A stretch of DNA of 64,000 nt from an uncultured Bacilli bacterium (GTDB taxonomy: Bacteria; Bacillota_I; Bacilli_A; RF39; UBA660): positions 88,948 through 152,947 of the forward strand of contig CAKOKQ010000003.1 in the NCBI GenBank assembly GCA_934095825.1. The letters are read 5' to 3'. Shown piece by piece: positions 33,535 to 43,642 of this stretch (position 1 is its first letter; each line of letters starts with the position of its first letter). Made by a program: the position numbers and the translations under genes. The notes beneath the pieces were generated by a model. That model was not told the origin of the DNA and ran no database searches. It worked only from the letters and a program-made list of their open reading frames with translations.

Positions 33535-35305
33535 TCAAATAAAAGAAAAAACTAAAAATATAAAGAATGAAAATATTACAGCTAAAAATATAAAGACTTT
33601 AAAATTAGATAATAAAAAAATAAGCTTTCTTCAAAGATTAAAAAATAATAAGTTAACCCTTATAGCTGTTATTCTTTCTATTATTACAATGTTTTATTAT
33701 ATTGATAAAAAGCAAGGTTACCATGAAGATGAAATGTTTTCTTATGGTTCTAGCAATTATAAATATGACAATGTCTATCGTAATTATGGTTATGCCCAAG
33801 GTAATATGGATATTTTATATCGGGAGGTTATAGGTAGTCATGATATTAATAAGTTAATTGTATTTTTAAAAGATTATCCTTCTAATAATTACCCTGAATT
33901 TTCTAAAAATGAAACCCTTTTTAAAGAAATTCCCACTTGGAAAAGCAATGAAGATGCCCATGATTATTTAACTATTGGTCAAGGCGATGTTCTAAACTAT
34001 CGTTCCACATATATTAATCAAGCCTTTGATGTTCACCCACCATTATTTTACTTTTGTATGCATTTAGTATCCAGTATTTTTTATGGAAAATTTACTAAAT
34101 ATATCGGCTTTACCTTAAACATGATTTTTTTCTTAGGAACCCTTTATTTTCTAGATAAAATATGTAAAAGACTAGGAAAATCAAAAATAAGTGCTCCCAC
34201 AATTTTACTTTATGGGTTAAGTATGGGCGCCATTAGCACCGTAAGTTTTCACCGTATGTATATGATGCTAACTTTCTTTAGTGTTTGGTATTTCTATTTG
34301 ACTGTTGATCTTATTAAAAATGATTATACAATTAAGAAAAAATGGCCTTGGATTTTGTGCATTCTGGGTGGCTTCCTAACTCAATATTATTTCTGTATTT
34401 ATATTGTTTTAGTCTTTATCTTAAATGCAATTTATTTATTATCTAAAAAAGAATATCAAAAAGTAGGTAAATATTTATTAGTTCATGTCATCCCCGCCGT
34501 AATTGGTATTATCTTCTATCCTGTAAGTATTTATCAAATCTTCTTTTCTTACCGTGGCTTGGGAGCCGAAGATAATGGTCGTAGTTTACTAACCAATTTA
34601 AAGTACTATAATAATGCCCTTCTAAAAATGTTTAGCTTAGAAAAAATCTTTACTTTAGTCGTTTGCTTCTTATTTTTGGGGATGGGTTACTTCTTTGGCA
34701 AAAAGAATACTTTAAAGAATAAAAAAATTTTACTTAACTTGTTCATTCCCATGATCTTATTTATCGTTGTTGTTGCAAAGATTGCTCCCTTTTTAGGTGA
34801 AAATTATACTTCAAGATATATCATGTTATTATTTCCTTTATTTGCTTTGCTCTTAGTTTATTTGTTTAATATCTTTTATGATAATAAATACTTTACCGCA
34901 ATTAGCATCCTAATAATTCTAGGAATCAGTTTAGTTGGTATTAAAACTAATAATCCTGTTTATCTTTATACTGATTATGCTAAGTCTATCGAATTAGCTA
35001 AAGATAATAAGACCACGCCATTTATTTATGTTTATGATAATTATTTTACTCATCTTTCCTCGATGCCAGAATTTAACATTTATGAAAACCACTTGATTTT
35101 AAATAATAATATTTATGATTATAGTTTATTAAAAAACGATGAAGTTTTAAAAAATAATGATAGCATTATCGTCTGTGTTAAAAACTGGTTAGATAAAGAT
35201 AGTGTTATTAAAAAAATTCTTGCTAATACCGATTATAACCAAGAAAAAGAAATTTTATATTTAAATAGTGATGTTGAAAGTACTTATTATCTTTTAACTA
35301 AATAA
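33518..35305 (+). CDS. Membrane glycosyltransferase (GT39/PMT-like)
   Basis: The 595-residue product begins with a charged tail, then about 11 membrane segments. The first loop carries YHEDEMFSYGSSNY, with the acidic pair expected of GT-C (GT39/PMT-type) enzymes that use polyprenyl-phosphate sugars. FDVHPPLFYFCMHLV matches the second conserved block of that fold. It probably transfers a sugar to surface polymers or proteins outside the membrane. The GTG at 33518 is chosen because AAGGAAGGT lies 8 bp upstream; a GTG at 33509 would overlap the site. It is coupled to rmuC by overlap. Confidence 0.75.
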   Translation: MTSKSNQIKEKTKNIKNENITAKNIKTLKLDNKKISFLQRLKNNKLTLIAVILSIITMFYYIDKKQGYHEDEMFSYGSSNYKYDNVYRNYGYAQGNMDILYREVIGSHDINKLIVFLKDYPSNNYPEFSKNETLFKEIPTWKSNEDAHDYLTIGQGDVLNYRSTYINQAFDVHPPLFYFCMHLVSSIFYGKFTKYIGFTLNMIFFLGTLYFLDKICKRLGKSKISAPTILLYGLSMGAISTVSFHRMYMMLTFFSVWYFYLTVDLIKNDYTIKKKWPWILCILGGFLTQYYFCIYIVLVFILNAIYLLSKKEYQKVGKYLLVHVIPAVIGIIFYPVSIYQIFFSYRGLGAEDNGRSLLTNLKYYNNALLKMFSLEKIFTLVVCFLFLGMGYFFGKKNTLKNKKILLNLFIPMILFIVVVAKIAPFLGENYTSRYIMLLFPLFALLLVYLFNIFYDNKYFTAISILIILGISLVGIKTNNPVYLYTDYAKSIELAKDNKTTPFIYVYDNYFTHLSSMPEFNIYENHLILNNNIYDYSLLKNDEVLKNNDSIIVCVKNWLDKDSVIKKILANTDYNQEKEILYLNSDVESTYYLLTK

Positions 35306-35346
35306 AAAAACAAATTAAGAAATAAAAAATAATTAAGAAAATATTT

Positions 35347-35387
35347 TAAAAAAAGTCTTAACGATTGGTATTAACAATATTAAGACT
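35347..35387 (-). terminator. Intrinsic terminator of the tyrosine recombinase gene
   Basis: AGTCTTAA and TTAAGACT form a perfect 8-bp stem followed on the minus strand by seven T. It may also stop plus-strand transcription from the glycosyltransferase. Confidence 0.65.
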
Positions 35388-35443
35388 TTAGTACTGTAAA
35401 AGTGTAATAATAATTACGAAAAAGTGATTGTTGTTACATTTTT

Positions 35444-36511
35444 TTAGTTATAGATTTTATCGATACATTCTCGTTTATAAGATAGAGAAGGGTGAACATA
35501 TAAATTTAAAGTAATACTAACATTGGAATGCCCCAAAACTTCCGCTAGAGCTTTAACATCCATATTTTTTTCCACCGCATTAGTAGCAAAAGTATGTCTT
35601 AACGCATGAAATTTATGTTTTTTAATACCCCATTTCTTTAAATAAAATAAGTATTTATTATAATAAGAACGGGGTTCCAAATAATGCGTTGAATTAGTTA
35701 AAAAATAATGCTTATCATTAGGAAAAGTATTTAAATACTCTGTAAGAGGTTGCAACAATTTATTAGCAATCGGTACTACTCGGTTAGAATTATTAGTCTT
35801 AGGATCATCTAAAACTACCCGAGTTTTACTTTCATAATTATCTGAACGAACCCTAATTAAAGTATGATTAATATAGATTAAACCGTTCTTTAAATCAAAA
35901 TTTTCTTTTCGAAGTGCGCATAATTCACCAATGCGAATACCTGTATATAAACAAACTCCAATTCCTAAACAAATAGGATCATCAGAGTGTAGGGTATTAT
36001 TTTCTAAACGAGTTATTTCTTCTCTTTGAAATACATCAATATTTTTCTTCTTCTTTAAGGGAATATCAAAATCAACATAGATTCGACAAAATTTCAAAAT
36101 TTGCTTGATAATCATTCCTAACTCATGAACAGTATTATTTTCTAAAAATATGGCTTTGGTAGATAAATAAGATTCAATTGTTTCTTTATCTAAAGAACTA
36201 AGCTTGTATTCACCTAAATCCGGCATAATATGTTTTTTGATTTTATTAGCATAAGTTGCATAACTTGAAAGTTTTATTTTGTCTTTTTTATATTCTAACC
36301 ATCTAATAATGTAAACCGAAAATCGCCCTTTAGCAATTGTCGTCTTTTTTTCTTTTTCCATCATTATTTTCCGGCGTTTTTCTTTTACTTCACTGTAAGT
36401 TCGCCCATAAATATAACCATACTTAGCAGAATCACCAATATAATTTTTTATATAACGGGCTTCATAACGGCCGTCTTTTCTTTTAAAAATACTTTCTCCC
36501 TTACGCCCCAT
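35444..36511 (-). CDS. Tyrosine recombinase (integrase-like), candidate invertase
   Basis: The 355-residue enzyme has an N-terminal arm-binding region (GESIFKRKDGRYEARYIKNY), a SAM-like core-binding domain (about 60-150) and the catalytic domain with TGIRIGELCALR (Arg), HALRHTFATNAV (HxxR), LGHSNVSITLNLYVHPS (His and Tyr nucleophile), the complete R-H-R-H-Y set. Lengths and arms fit phage or ICE integrases. The start MGRKGES follows GGAGAG. It is isolated, with no prophage genes or attachment sites nearby, and stands between two housekeeping loci. It may be a relic integrase or the enzyme acting on the invertible segments at 12.8 and 50.4 kb. Confidence 0.88.
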   Translation of the reverse strand: MGRKGESIFKRKDGRYEARYIKNYIGDSAKYGYIYGRTYSEVKEKRRKIMMEKEKKTTIAKGRFSVYIIRWLEYKKDKIKLSSYATYANKIKKHIMPDLGEYKLSSLDKETIESYLSTKAIFLENNTVHELGMIIKQILKFCRIYVDFDIPLKKKKNIDVFQREEITRLENNTLHSDDPICLGIGVCLYTGIRIGELCALRKENFDLKNGLIYINHTLIRVRSDNYESKTRVVLDDPKTNNSNRVVPIANKLLQPLTEYLNTFPNDKHYFLTNSTHYLEPRSYYNKYLFYLKKWGIKKHKFHALRHTFATNAVEKNMDVKALAEVLGHSNVSITLNLYVHPSLSYKRECIDKIYN

Positions 36512-36529
36512 TTTTATCTCTCCAATCAA

Positions 36530-37023
36530 TTTTAGTATGGTCTATTTTTTTATGTTTATGCATTTATTCTTATCTTAATTATTATAGCATTAAAAAAGTT
36601 TCAACTATTATAGTTTATTAAATAAACTGGGATTTTGCAAGAAGTAAACTGGTACTCTAATGACATCCTTTAAAATAATTAAAATAAAAATAAAATACTA
36701 TATTTATAAATTGATAATTTAAAAACTAACACTAAGAAAATACCTTTTATAATTACATAAAAAAGAATTAAATTATGCTCTGAGATTTGAGAAAAAACAA
36801 TCATTTTTTTAATTAAGCTTACTTGTTAAAAAAATATTTAATCATTTAAAATTGTTATTTTTCACTTGACTTAAGGATAGTTCTATGTGATATATAATAA
36901 TTGTTATAGTTCCAAAATAGTTCAAAAGAGTTAAAAAGAGTTAAAAATTGCTAAAAAAGAATAGCACAAACTAATTAAATATAAAGAATATAACAAACTA
37001 AGTTATAAAAAATAGGAGAATAT
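36530..37023. other. Gene-free stretch upstream of dxs
   Basis: AT-rich, with a possible promoter (TTGACT at 36866, TATATA/TATAAT at 36891-36898) and a run of GAGTTAAAAA repeats near 36928-36948. No coding frame is seen. Confidence 0.4.
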
Positions 37024-37160
37024 ATGAAAAATAAGTAATATTATTTGAAAATCAAAATGTAAAATTAGAAGTTAATGTAAAAGATAAAACTGTATGGTTA
37101 TCTTTAGAACAATTAGCAACTTTATTTAACATTGATAGAACTGTAATAAAAAGAAAATAA
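37024..37160 (+). pseudogene. N-terminal relic of a RhuM-family gene
   Basis: After MKNK and a stop, the frame reads NVKLEVNVKDKTVWLSLEQL, then ATLFNIDRTVIKRK and a stop. This is the RhuM N-terminus, about 80 percent like the start of the chimera at 8260. The rest of the gene is gone. It lies 30 bp before dxs, so it records a deletion here. Confidence 0.75.
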
Positions 37161-37191
37161 AAAATTATAAAACTTAGAAGGAGTGTATTAA

Positions 37192-38934
37192 ATGTATTTA
37201 GAAAAAATTAATGGACCAAAAGATGTCAAAAAATTAAAAATAGAAGAATTACAACCATTAGCTGATGAAGTAAGAAGTGCTGTAATTAATCGGATTAGTA
37301 AGATTGGAGGCCATAAAGGCCCAAATTTAGGTGTTGTTGAGATGACAGTGGCACTTCACTATGTCTTTAATTCACCTGAAGATAAGATTGTTTTTGATGT
37401 TTCGCATCAATGTTATCCTCATAAAATCTTAACTGGTCGCAAAGAAGCCTATCTTGATGATAATAAATTTAGGGAAGTAACAGGTTATACTAATCCTTTA
37501 GAAAGCAAACATGACATCTTTAAGATAGGGCATACCTCAACTAGTGTATCCCTTGCCCTAGGTCTTGCTGTTGGTAGAGATTTAAAAAAGACTAGAGAAA
37601 ATATTATTGCCGTCATTGGTGATGGTTCCCTATCTGGTGGTGAAGCCCTAGAAGCCTTAGATTATGCTGGCAAATATAAAAATAATCTAATAGTTATAGT
37701 TAATGATAATGACCAGAGCATTGCTGAAAATCACGGTGGTCTTTATAAGAATTTAAGAGAACTTAGAATGATGAATGGTGTTTCTAATAACAATTTCTTT
37801 AAGTCATTAGGATTTGAGTATCATTATTTAGATGATGGTCATAATATTAAAAAATTAGTGGAATTATTTAACTCTGTTAAAGATATCAATCACCCCGTTA
37901 TTTTACATATTCATACAATTAAAGGCAAAGGTCTTAAATATGCGGAAGAAAATAGAGAAGCTTGGCATGCTGGGGGACCTTTTAACATTGAAGATGGTTC
38001 TTTAAAATATCCAGTTATTAAAGATGATACTGTCTTTAATAGTTTAAAAGAATTATTAGATACTAATCCTAAGGCTGTTGTTTTAAATGCTGCTACCCCA
38101 GCGTCTTTAGGATTTACCAAAAATATTAGAGAAGAGTATGTAAATCGTGGTCAATTCCTTGATGTTGGTATTGCCGAGGAAAATGCTATTGGCATGATAA
38201 GTGGTATCGCTAAAAATGGTGGTGTTCCTGTTTTTGGAACCTTTGCACCCTTTCTTCAAAGAGTTTATGACCAAGTGAGTCATGATTTATGTTTAAATGA
38301 TAATCCTGCCACTATTTTAGTTATAAATTCTGGTGTTTATGGTATGAATAGTGATACCCATATTGCCATGTGCGATATTCAAGAATTTAGTCATATTCCT
38401 AACCTTACTTACTTAGCACCCGCAACCAAAAATGAATATAAAGCTGCTTTAAAATTTGCAACTAGTAGAAGTAAACACCCAGTAGGTATTAGAGTTCCTT
38501 CCTTTTGGTGTGAACTTGCTAACGATAACATAACTGATTTTACTAAAAATATGATTGTAAATAATGGTGATAAGGTTGCTATTATTGCTGTTGGTCCTAT
38601 GTTAAAAATGGCTTTAGAAGTTAGTAAAGTTATCAAAGAAAAATTAAATAAAGATATAACCATTATAAATCCAATTAACCTTAGTAATTTAGATTATGAA
38701 ACTTTAAATGACTTAAAAAATAATCATCAAACTATCATTACTTTAGAAGATGGTGAACTTCAAGGTGGTTATGGCTTAAATATTGCTAGTTATTTTGGTA
38801 ATACAGACATCAAAGTAATTAATTATGGTATTTCTAAGAAATTTCACAGCGATTTTAAAGCAGAAGAGTTATTAGAAGAATGCGGTATGTCTGTAGAAAA
38901 ATTAGTCAAAGTTATAGAAGATTACTTGCAATAA
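37192..38934 (+). CDS. dxs: 1-deoxy-D-xylulose-5-phosphate synthase (divergent)
   Basis: The 580-residue TPP enzyme condenses pyruvate and glyceraldehyde 3-phosphate for isoprenoid synthesis. Visible blocks are VFDVSHQCYPHKILTGR, IGHTSTSVSLALGLAVGRDL, the TPP site GDGSLSGGEALEAL with NDN, and the second domain IAEENAIGMISGIAKNGGVP with the catalytic Glu, FLQRVYDQVSHDLCL and NSDTHIA. It is shorter than most DXS (about 620), and IAEQHA reads IAEENA. These changes suggest a lineage-specific form or a related TPP synthase. GAAGGAGTG precedes the ATG. Confidence 0.8.
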   Translation: MYLEKINGPKDVKKLKIEELQPLADEVRSAVINRISKIGGHKGPNLGVVEMTVALHYVFNSPEDKIVFDVSHQCYPHKILTGRKEAYLDDNKFREVTGYTNPLESKHDIFKIGHTSTSVSLALGLAVGRDLKKTRENIIAVIGDGSLSGGEALEALDYAGKYKNNLIVIVNDNDQSIAENHGGLYKNLRELRMMNGVSNNNFFKSLGFEYHYLDDGHNIKKLVELFNSVKDINHPVILHIHTIKGKGLKYAEENREAWHAGGPFNIEDGSLKYPVIKDDTVFNSLKELLDTNPKAVVLNAATPASLGFTKNIREEYVNRGQFLDVGIAEENAIGMISGIAKNGGVPVFGTFAPFLQRVYDQVSHDLCLNDNPATILVINSGVYGMNSDTHIAMCDIQEFSHIPNLTYLAPATKNEYKAALKFATSRSKHPVGIRVPSFWCELANDNITDFTKNMIVNNGDKVAIIAVGPMLKMALEVSKVIKEKLNKDITIINPINLSNLDYETLNDLKNNHQTIITLEDGELQGGYGLNIASYFGNTDIKVINYGISKKFHSDFKAEELLEECGMSVEKLVKVIEDYLQ

Positions 38935-39055
38935 GTAGTCTTTTTAAATATTAATTATTAAACTTTAAGGAAAGTATATTTGATTTTTATGTTATAATTT
39001 TACTATAAGCTATGATTTGATTAAGAGTGATTTTTGCTAATGGAGTGATTATAAT

Positions 39056-40213
39056 ATGCGAACATTTAATTATTTAGAGGATTATGCCTTACTTTCATCT
39101 TCAGTTAAAGGCTACATAACTCAACTATCCTTAGAACTGGAGTATTTAATAAATACAAGCACAAATAAAGAAATTTATTTACCTCTGTATGACAAAGTGA
39201 AAAAATTTAAAGAGAAGTATCCTAACTTAAGCGACATTGCTAGAAAAATAAATAAGGATTTGGTAACGCCTGAAAATGTAGAATATTGTCTTTTGAACGG
39301 AAAATATCCAAATACAGCTTCCAAAATTGGTCTTGAAGTTGAAAACGACTTGAAAGATTTAATTGATTTAGAAGGCTATTTACAAGAATATACTGCTCTT
39401 TTATGGCAGCAAAAATTAACAAAGTTTAATAATATAATTAATGGTAAAGACTTTATGATTGTAGCTCATGCTTCCTATAATTTACCAGGTCTTCAAAATG
39501 ATGCCAATTATAAGCCTAATCATAATCTGTATTTATCGTGTAGTTTATTTTCAAATAAAGAACTTAATAGTTTTTTGCACCAAAAATTGCTTTTTGTTGT
39601 AGATGTAAATAAAGAAAATTATATTGCCTCTTCCTCAGTTGATTGTGTTACTGCTGATTTTGATAGCCCAAGTTTTCAGACGATGAAAACGATAGAATCA
39701 CAAGGTAAAAAACATTATATAAAGGTAGGCTATACTAATGATTCTCAAAAATGTGTTACTGCATTAGAAACACCAGAAATGGTTGAAAAATTAAGTGTAG
39801 CAAGAGAACTGCAAGAAAATGGAAAGTTTTATTCCTATACTAAATCTCAATGTAATGAAGTTGTCCTAGATAGAACTCAAACCAAATATTTGGGAGCTAT
39901 CTTGTTAAGTAACGGTTGTGATTTATTAATAAGTGAGTATTTAGAGCTTAAAAAAAACCATATCCCTTTTAAATGTGTAAATATTCAATTGTACCGTAAC
40001 AAGCTTGGCATGAATTATATAGAAGATAGTGATTATCAAGAATATTTACAATCTTTATCAAATTTAGAAAATGAATTAGCAAATGGTTTTGTTACTGTCG
40101 AACAATTGACAGAATATTATAATGAAGTAGTTCTTCCCATGCAATATGATGAAGTAGTAAAAAATGATTTTATGCAATTAATGAAAAAATATACTGATTA
40201 CATAGAACTATAG
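39056..40213 (+). CDS. Hypothetical protein, 385 residues
   Basis: The protein starts MRTFNYLEDYALLSSSVKGY and has no signal peptide or membrane segment. The N-terminal ~120 residues are helical, the middle is mixed (GKDFMIVAHASYNLPGLQND, KLLFVVDVNKENYIASSSVD), with several Cys, and the end is helical. I do not recognise a family. A TATAAT-like box lies near 38992. It differs in texture from its neighbours (more Cys and Gln) and could be acquired, but this is weak. Confidence 0.55.
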   Translation: MRTFNYLEDYALLSSSVKGYITQLSLELEYLINTSTNKEIYLPLYDKVKKFKEKYPNLSDIARKINKDLVTPENVEYCLLNGKYPNTASKIGLEVENDLKDLIDLEGYLQEYTALLWQQKLTKFNNIINGKDFMIVAHASYNLPGLQNDANYKPNHNLYLSCSLFSNKELNSFLHQKLLFVVDVNKENYIASSSVDCVTADFDSPSFQTMKTIESQGKKHYIKVGYTNDSQKCVTALETPEMVEKLSVARELQENGKFYSYTKSQCNEVVLDRTQTKYLGAILLSNGCDLLISEYLELKKNHIPFKCVNIQLYRNKLGMNYIEDSDYQEYLQSLSNLENELANGFVTVEQLTEYYNEVVLPMQYDEVVKNDFMQLMKKYTDYIEL

Positions 40214-40318
40214 AGCAGTTTAAAAATCTAAAACAGACATATCTTACAGTTGGTTTAAAAGTACGAACTACGCTTTTTAAAATTTTGATTTTTTGCTAAG
40301 ATATTAATGAGGTAATAT

Positions 40319-41629
40319 ATGAAAAAGTATAAAAAAGATATATTGATTTTAATAATAATATTTATATATGTAGCCATTTTAGTAAGTTTTAGTAATGCTG
40401 ATAATGATTTAATCTGGAACTATGGATTTTCTTATAACTTTGCTAAGGACATTACCATGTATAAAGATTTTAATATGGTAATTACCCCATTATATCCCTT
40501 TATTTGTGGCCTGTTTATGAAACTTTTAGGTCAGAATTTTATTGGGTTCAATTTTATAAATACCATCATTTTATCAGCCCTATATTTCTATATTTATAAA
40601 AAGTATCCTAAAACTTTTATACCTAGTATAGTTTTAATAAGCTTTATTTTAAGACCCAGTTATAACTTTTTAGTCCTTTTTCTCTTATTAATTTTACTTA
40701 ATACTAAGGAAGAAAATGATTATTTAATTGGTTTTATTCTTGGTCTTGTTACTATGACTAAACAATCATTTATTCTCCTAACATTACCAAGTCTACTTTA
40801 TTTTAAGAAACCTAAAAAGATTTTAAAAAGACTAATTGGCTTTTTAATTCCAGTCCTTTTATTTATACTTTATTTAGTACTTACTAATAGTTTCTATCCA
40901 TTTTTAAATTATACTTTTCTTGGTCTTTTCTTATTTAGTAAAAAGAATAGTTTCTTTAATCTTGGTACTGTTTTTATTATTGCTTTAATTATCTTTTTAT
41001 TTATTTATTATTTAAAACATAAAGATAAAAAAGTGTTATATTTAATAACTTATCAAGTCATGGCTTATCCCATTTTTAATGCTATGCACATTTTATTTAG
41101 TATCATTCCGGTTTTAATTTATTTTTTAAACAAGTTTATAGAAAACCTAGAAGAAAAGCATAAATTAAATTCTATTTATTTAAAATATCTTAACTTTATG
41201 GCTCTAATCCTGTTACTTTGTCCTTTATTTTCTATTGGTCTTCAATATCATTTTAAGGATTTAACGAAAGGTTTAGGCTCTTTAGAATATAAAGATATAG
41301 ATAAAAAATATCTAATAAAATTAGATACAATTACTAAAGAAATTCCTAATATTGATAAAACTTATTTTATCATGTATGATGCTTACTTTTATAAATTATT
41401 ACTAAATAAAGATATTAACTCTTATGATTTATTACTTAATGGTAATATTGGTTATAATGGTGAAGAAGCAGTTATTAAATACTTTAATTCATTAGACAGT
41501 GATACTTACTTTTTACTTAACAATATCTTTGAAGGAGGTCAGTTATCTAAGAAAATAGATAATTATATTAGAGATAATTATGTTAAAGTAAGTACTTTTG
41601 ATGATTTTATTCTTTATAAAAGAGGGTAA
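40319..41629 (+). CDS. Polytopic membrane glycosyltransferase-like protein
   Basis: The 436-residue product has about 10 hydrophobic segments. After the first helix it reads SNADNDLIWNYGFSYNFAKD and FNMVITPLYPFICGLFMKLL. An acidic residue in the first loop followed by a (P)LYP block is the GT-C layout of GT39/ArnT-like enzymes. The C-terminus is a soluble outward domain (IDKTYFIMYDAYFYKLLLNK). It probably works outside the membrane with a lipid-linked sugar, and the acceptor is unknown. GAGGTAATAT precedes the ATG. Confidence 0.65.
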   Translation: MKKYKKDILILIIIFIYVAILVSFSNADNDLIWNYGFSYNFAKDITMYKDFNMVITPLYPFICGLFMKLLGQNFIGFNFINTIILSALYFYIYKKYPKTFIPSIVLISFILRPSYNFLVLFLLLILLNTKEENDYLIGFILGLVTMTKQSFILLTLPSLLYFKKPKKILKRLIGFLIPVLLFILYLVLTNSFYPFLNYTFLGLFLFSKKNSFFNLGTVFIIALIIFLFIYYLKHKDKKVLYLITYQVMAYPIFNAMHILFSIIPVLIYFLNKFIENLEEKHKLNSIYLKYLNFMALILLLCPLFSIGLQYHFKDLTKGLGSLEYKDIDKKYLIKLDTITKEIPNIDKTYFIMYDAYFYKLLLNKDINSYDLLLNGNIGYNGEEAVIKYFNSLDSDTYFLLNNIFEGGQLSKKIDNYIRDNYVKVSTFDDFILYKRG

Positions 41630-41767
41630 AAATTATTACAACTTTAATAACAATCATTTTATTTAAAAAAATTAATAGCAAAAATAGTTTTCTCAGTGCT
41701 AACTAATTCTTTAAAAAGTCTTGTATTTATGGTATTCTTATAATGATAATAAGAAGGGAACTTAAAG

Positions 41768-43210
41768 ATGAAATATATTTGTAAAAAATGTGGATTTATT
41801 TATGATGAGATTGCTACGAAAGTAAAATTTGCAAGCTTACCAGATAACTATGTCTGCGAAGAATGTGGGGCTGCCAAAAAAGAATTTAAAAAGGATACAT
41901 CAAATGCTATTTGCATCGAGAAGAGTAATCCTTCTTTATGCTTTTTGGAAGATAAGTGTACGAACTGTGGCTTGTGTAAGAAAACTTGTGAAAATGTTGT
42001 TGGTATTAAATATAATCGAGATGAAGTAAAAAGACCAGTATGTATTAACTGTGGTCAGTGTATTTTAAATTGTCCTTTTGCAGCTTTAGATACTATACCT
42101 GATTATAAAAAGGTATTAAATCTTTTAAAGGAGAAAGAAACAATTGTTACTATTTCGATTGCTCCCGCGATAAGAACAACTATTGGAGAAGAGTTTGGGC
42201 TAGAGTCGGGTAGTATAGTTACTGAAAAATTGGTTACTGCCTTAAAAAAAGCCGGATTTACCTATGTTTTTGATTTGACTTTTGGGGCTGATTTAACTGT
42301 GATGGAAGAAGCTATGGAGCTGGTAAATCGTTTGAATGGGAAAGAAAAATTACCCTTATTTACCTCTTGTTGCCCATCATGGGTTAAGTATTGTGAAATA
42401 TATCACCAAGATTTAATCCCTAATCTTTCTAGTACCAAAAGTCCAATTATGATGCAAGCTAGTGTAATTAATGAATACTTTTTTAAAAATAAAAAAGATA
42501 AAAAGATTATTAATGTGATGTTAGCGCCTTGCACGGCTAAAAAGATGGAGATAAAACGCCCCAACTTAGAAGGTATGGATTACTGCCTTACTACTCATGA
42601 AGTGGCTTTAATGTTAAAAGAGTTAAATATTGATTTAAAAACCTTAGAAAATACAGCCTTTGATAAAGTTTTAGCCGATGGTTCTGGAGCGGGTAATATC
42701 TTTGGTACCAGTGGTGGGGTTTTAGAAGCTACCTTAAGAACCGCTTATTTTTACTTAACGGGTAAAGATGCCAAAGCTGAATTTCTAAAGTTTCAAAGCT
42801 TGCGAGGCTTTAGTGAAGTTAGAGAAGCCAATATTACAATTTTAAATAAAACTTATAAAGTAGCATGTGTCTATGGCATGCCTAATTTAGAAAAGTTACT
42901 ACCAAACTTAAACGATTATATCATGATTGAGGTGATGAATTGTCCTAACGGTTGCGTTGGAGGCGGTGGTCAGCCTAAAACTAAAATACCATTGATGAAA
43001 CAAATTAGAGAAGCCCGTGGCAATGGGTTATATACTATTGATAATGAAAAAACACTTCGCCTAAGTTATAAAAATCCGGATATTTTAAGACTTTATAGTA
43101 ATTATTTAGGATATCCAAATAGTGATATTGCTAGAAGAATTCTCCATACTACCTTTAGTCCAAACAATAATTATTTTAAAAAGAGTATAAATAATATTAA
43201 TAAAGATTAG
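41768..43210 (+). CDS. Rubredoxin-[FeFe] hydrogenase fusion
   Basis: Residues 1-40 form a rubredoxin domain (YICKKCGFIYDE ... YVCEECGAAKKEF, two CxxC). Two [4Fe-4S] motifs follow (CTNCGLCKKTC and CINCGQCILNCPF, about 62-105), and then the H-cluster domain with P1 FTSCCPSWVKY, P2 MLAPCTAKKME and P3 EVMNCPNGCVGGGGQP. All H-cluster Cys are present. It should reversibly make or oxidise H2 in the cytosol, with the rubredoxin as an in-built electron relay. P3 reads CPNGC rather than the common CPGGC. It is a single gene; maturases HydEFG must be elsewhere. Confidence 0.92.
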   Translation: MKYICKKCGFIYDEIATKVKFASLPDNYVCEECGAAKKEFKKDTSNAICIEKSNPSLCFLEDKCTNCGLCKKTCENVVGIKYNRDEVKRPVCINCGQCILNCPFAALDTIPDYKKVLNLLKEKETIVTISIAPAIRTTIGEEFGLESGSIVTEKLVTALKKAGFTYVFDLTFGADLTVMEEAMELVNRLNGKEKLPLFTSCCPSWVKYCEIYHQDLIPNLSSTKSPIMMQASVINEYFFKNKKDKKIINVMLAPCTAKKMEIKRPNLEGMDYCLTTHEVALMLKELNIDLKTLENTAFDKVLADGSGAGNIFGTSGGVLEATLRTAYFYLTGKDAKAEFLKFQSLRGFSEVREANITILNKTYKVACVYGMPNLEKLLPNLNDYIMIEVMNCPNGCVGGGGQPKTKIPLMKQIREARGNGLYTIDNEKTLRLSYKNPDILRLYSNYLGYPNSDIARRILHTTFSPNNNYFKKSINNINKD

Positions 43211-43642
43211 ATTTCTAAAAAATTTTAATACTAATTTAGGGTTTTAAAAGTAAAAAAATTCCCTATATAAATAATGAAAATATTTCCTATGACTTATTAT
43301 GTTAAAAGATAAGTAATAGAATACTAAAACATTTTTCTTTTGGCAAGTAAAATTTAAATGTTATGAGAAAATAATGCTATTTTTAAGTGAAATGGTAATT
43401 AAAAAAAATCTAATGGTGATTTAAGATACCAGTAATTGTTGCTAATAAATTAAGTAAATGATAAGGAAAATCCAAGTAAAATATCTTGTTTATTAAGTTA
43501 TCAATATTCTTGAAAAAGTGTCAAAAAAGTGTAAAGTTTTAACAAAAAACGAAGAAAAATGCAATTTTTTGCATTTTTTTTGCAATTTTTGAAGGAAAAT
43601 CAAGGGGTGCCGTTAATAATATATATATAGAGGGATAATTTT
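43211..43642. other. Gene-free stretch and dnaG leader
   Basis: No coding frame seen. It ends with a terminator-like hairpin (43556-43580) and a leader (43584-43642) that is about 80 percent like the one at 56555-56612 before another gene. Confidence 0.45.
43556..43580 (+). terminator. Intrinsic terminator-like hairpin before dnaG
   Basis: AAAATGCAA and TTGCATTTT form a 9-bp stem with a T-run. It could end the hydrogenase transcript or attenuate dnaG. Confidence 0.6.

Noticed and set aside
35444..36511. A prophage or ICE around the tyrosine recombinase
   Set aside because: Flanking genes are housekeeping or glycosylation genes; no structural, conjugation or attachment-site duplication is seen.
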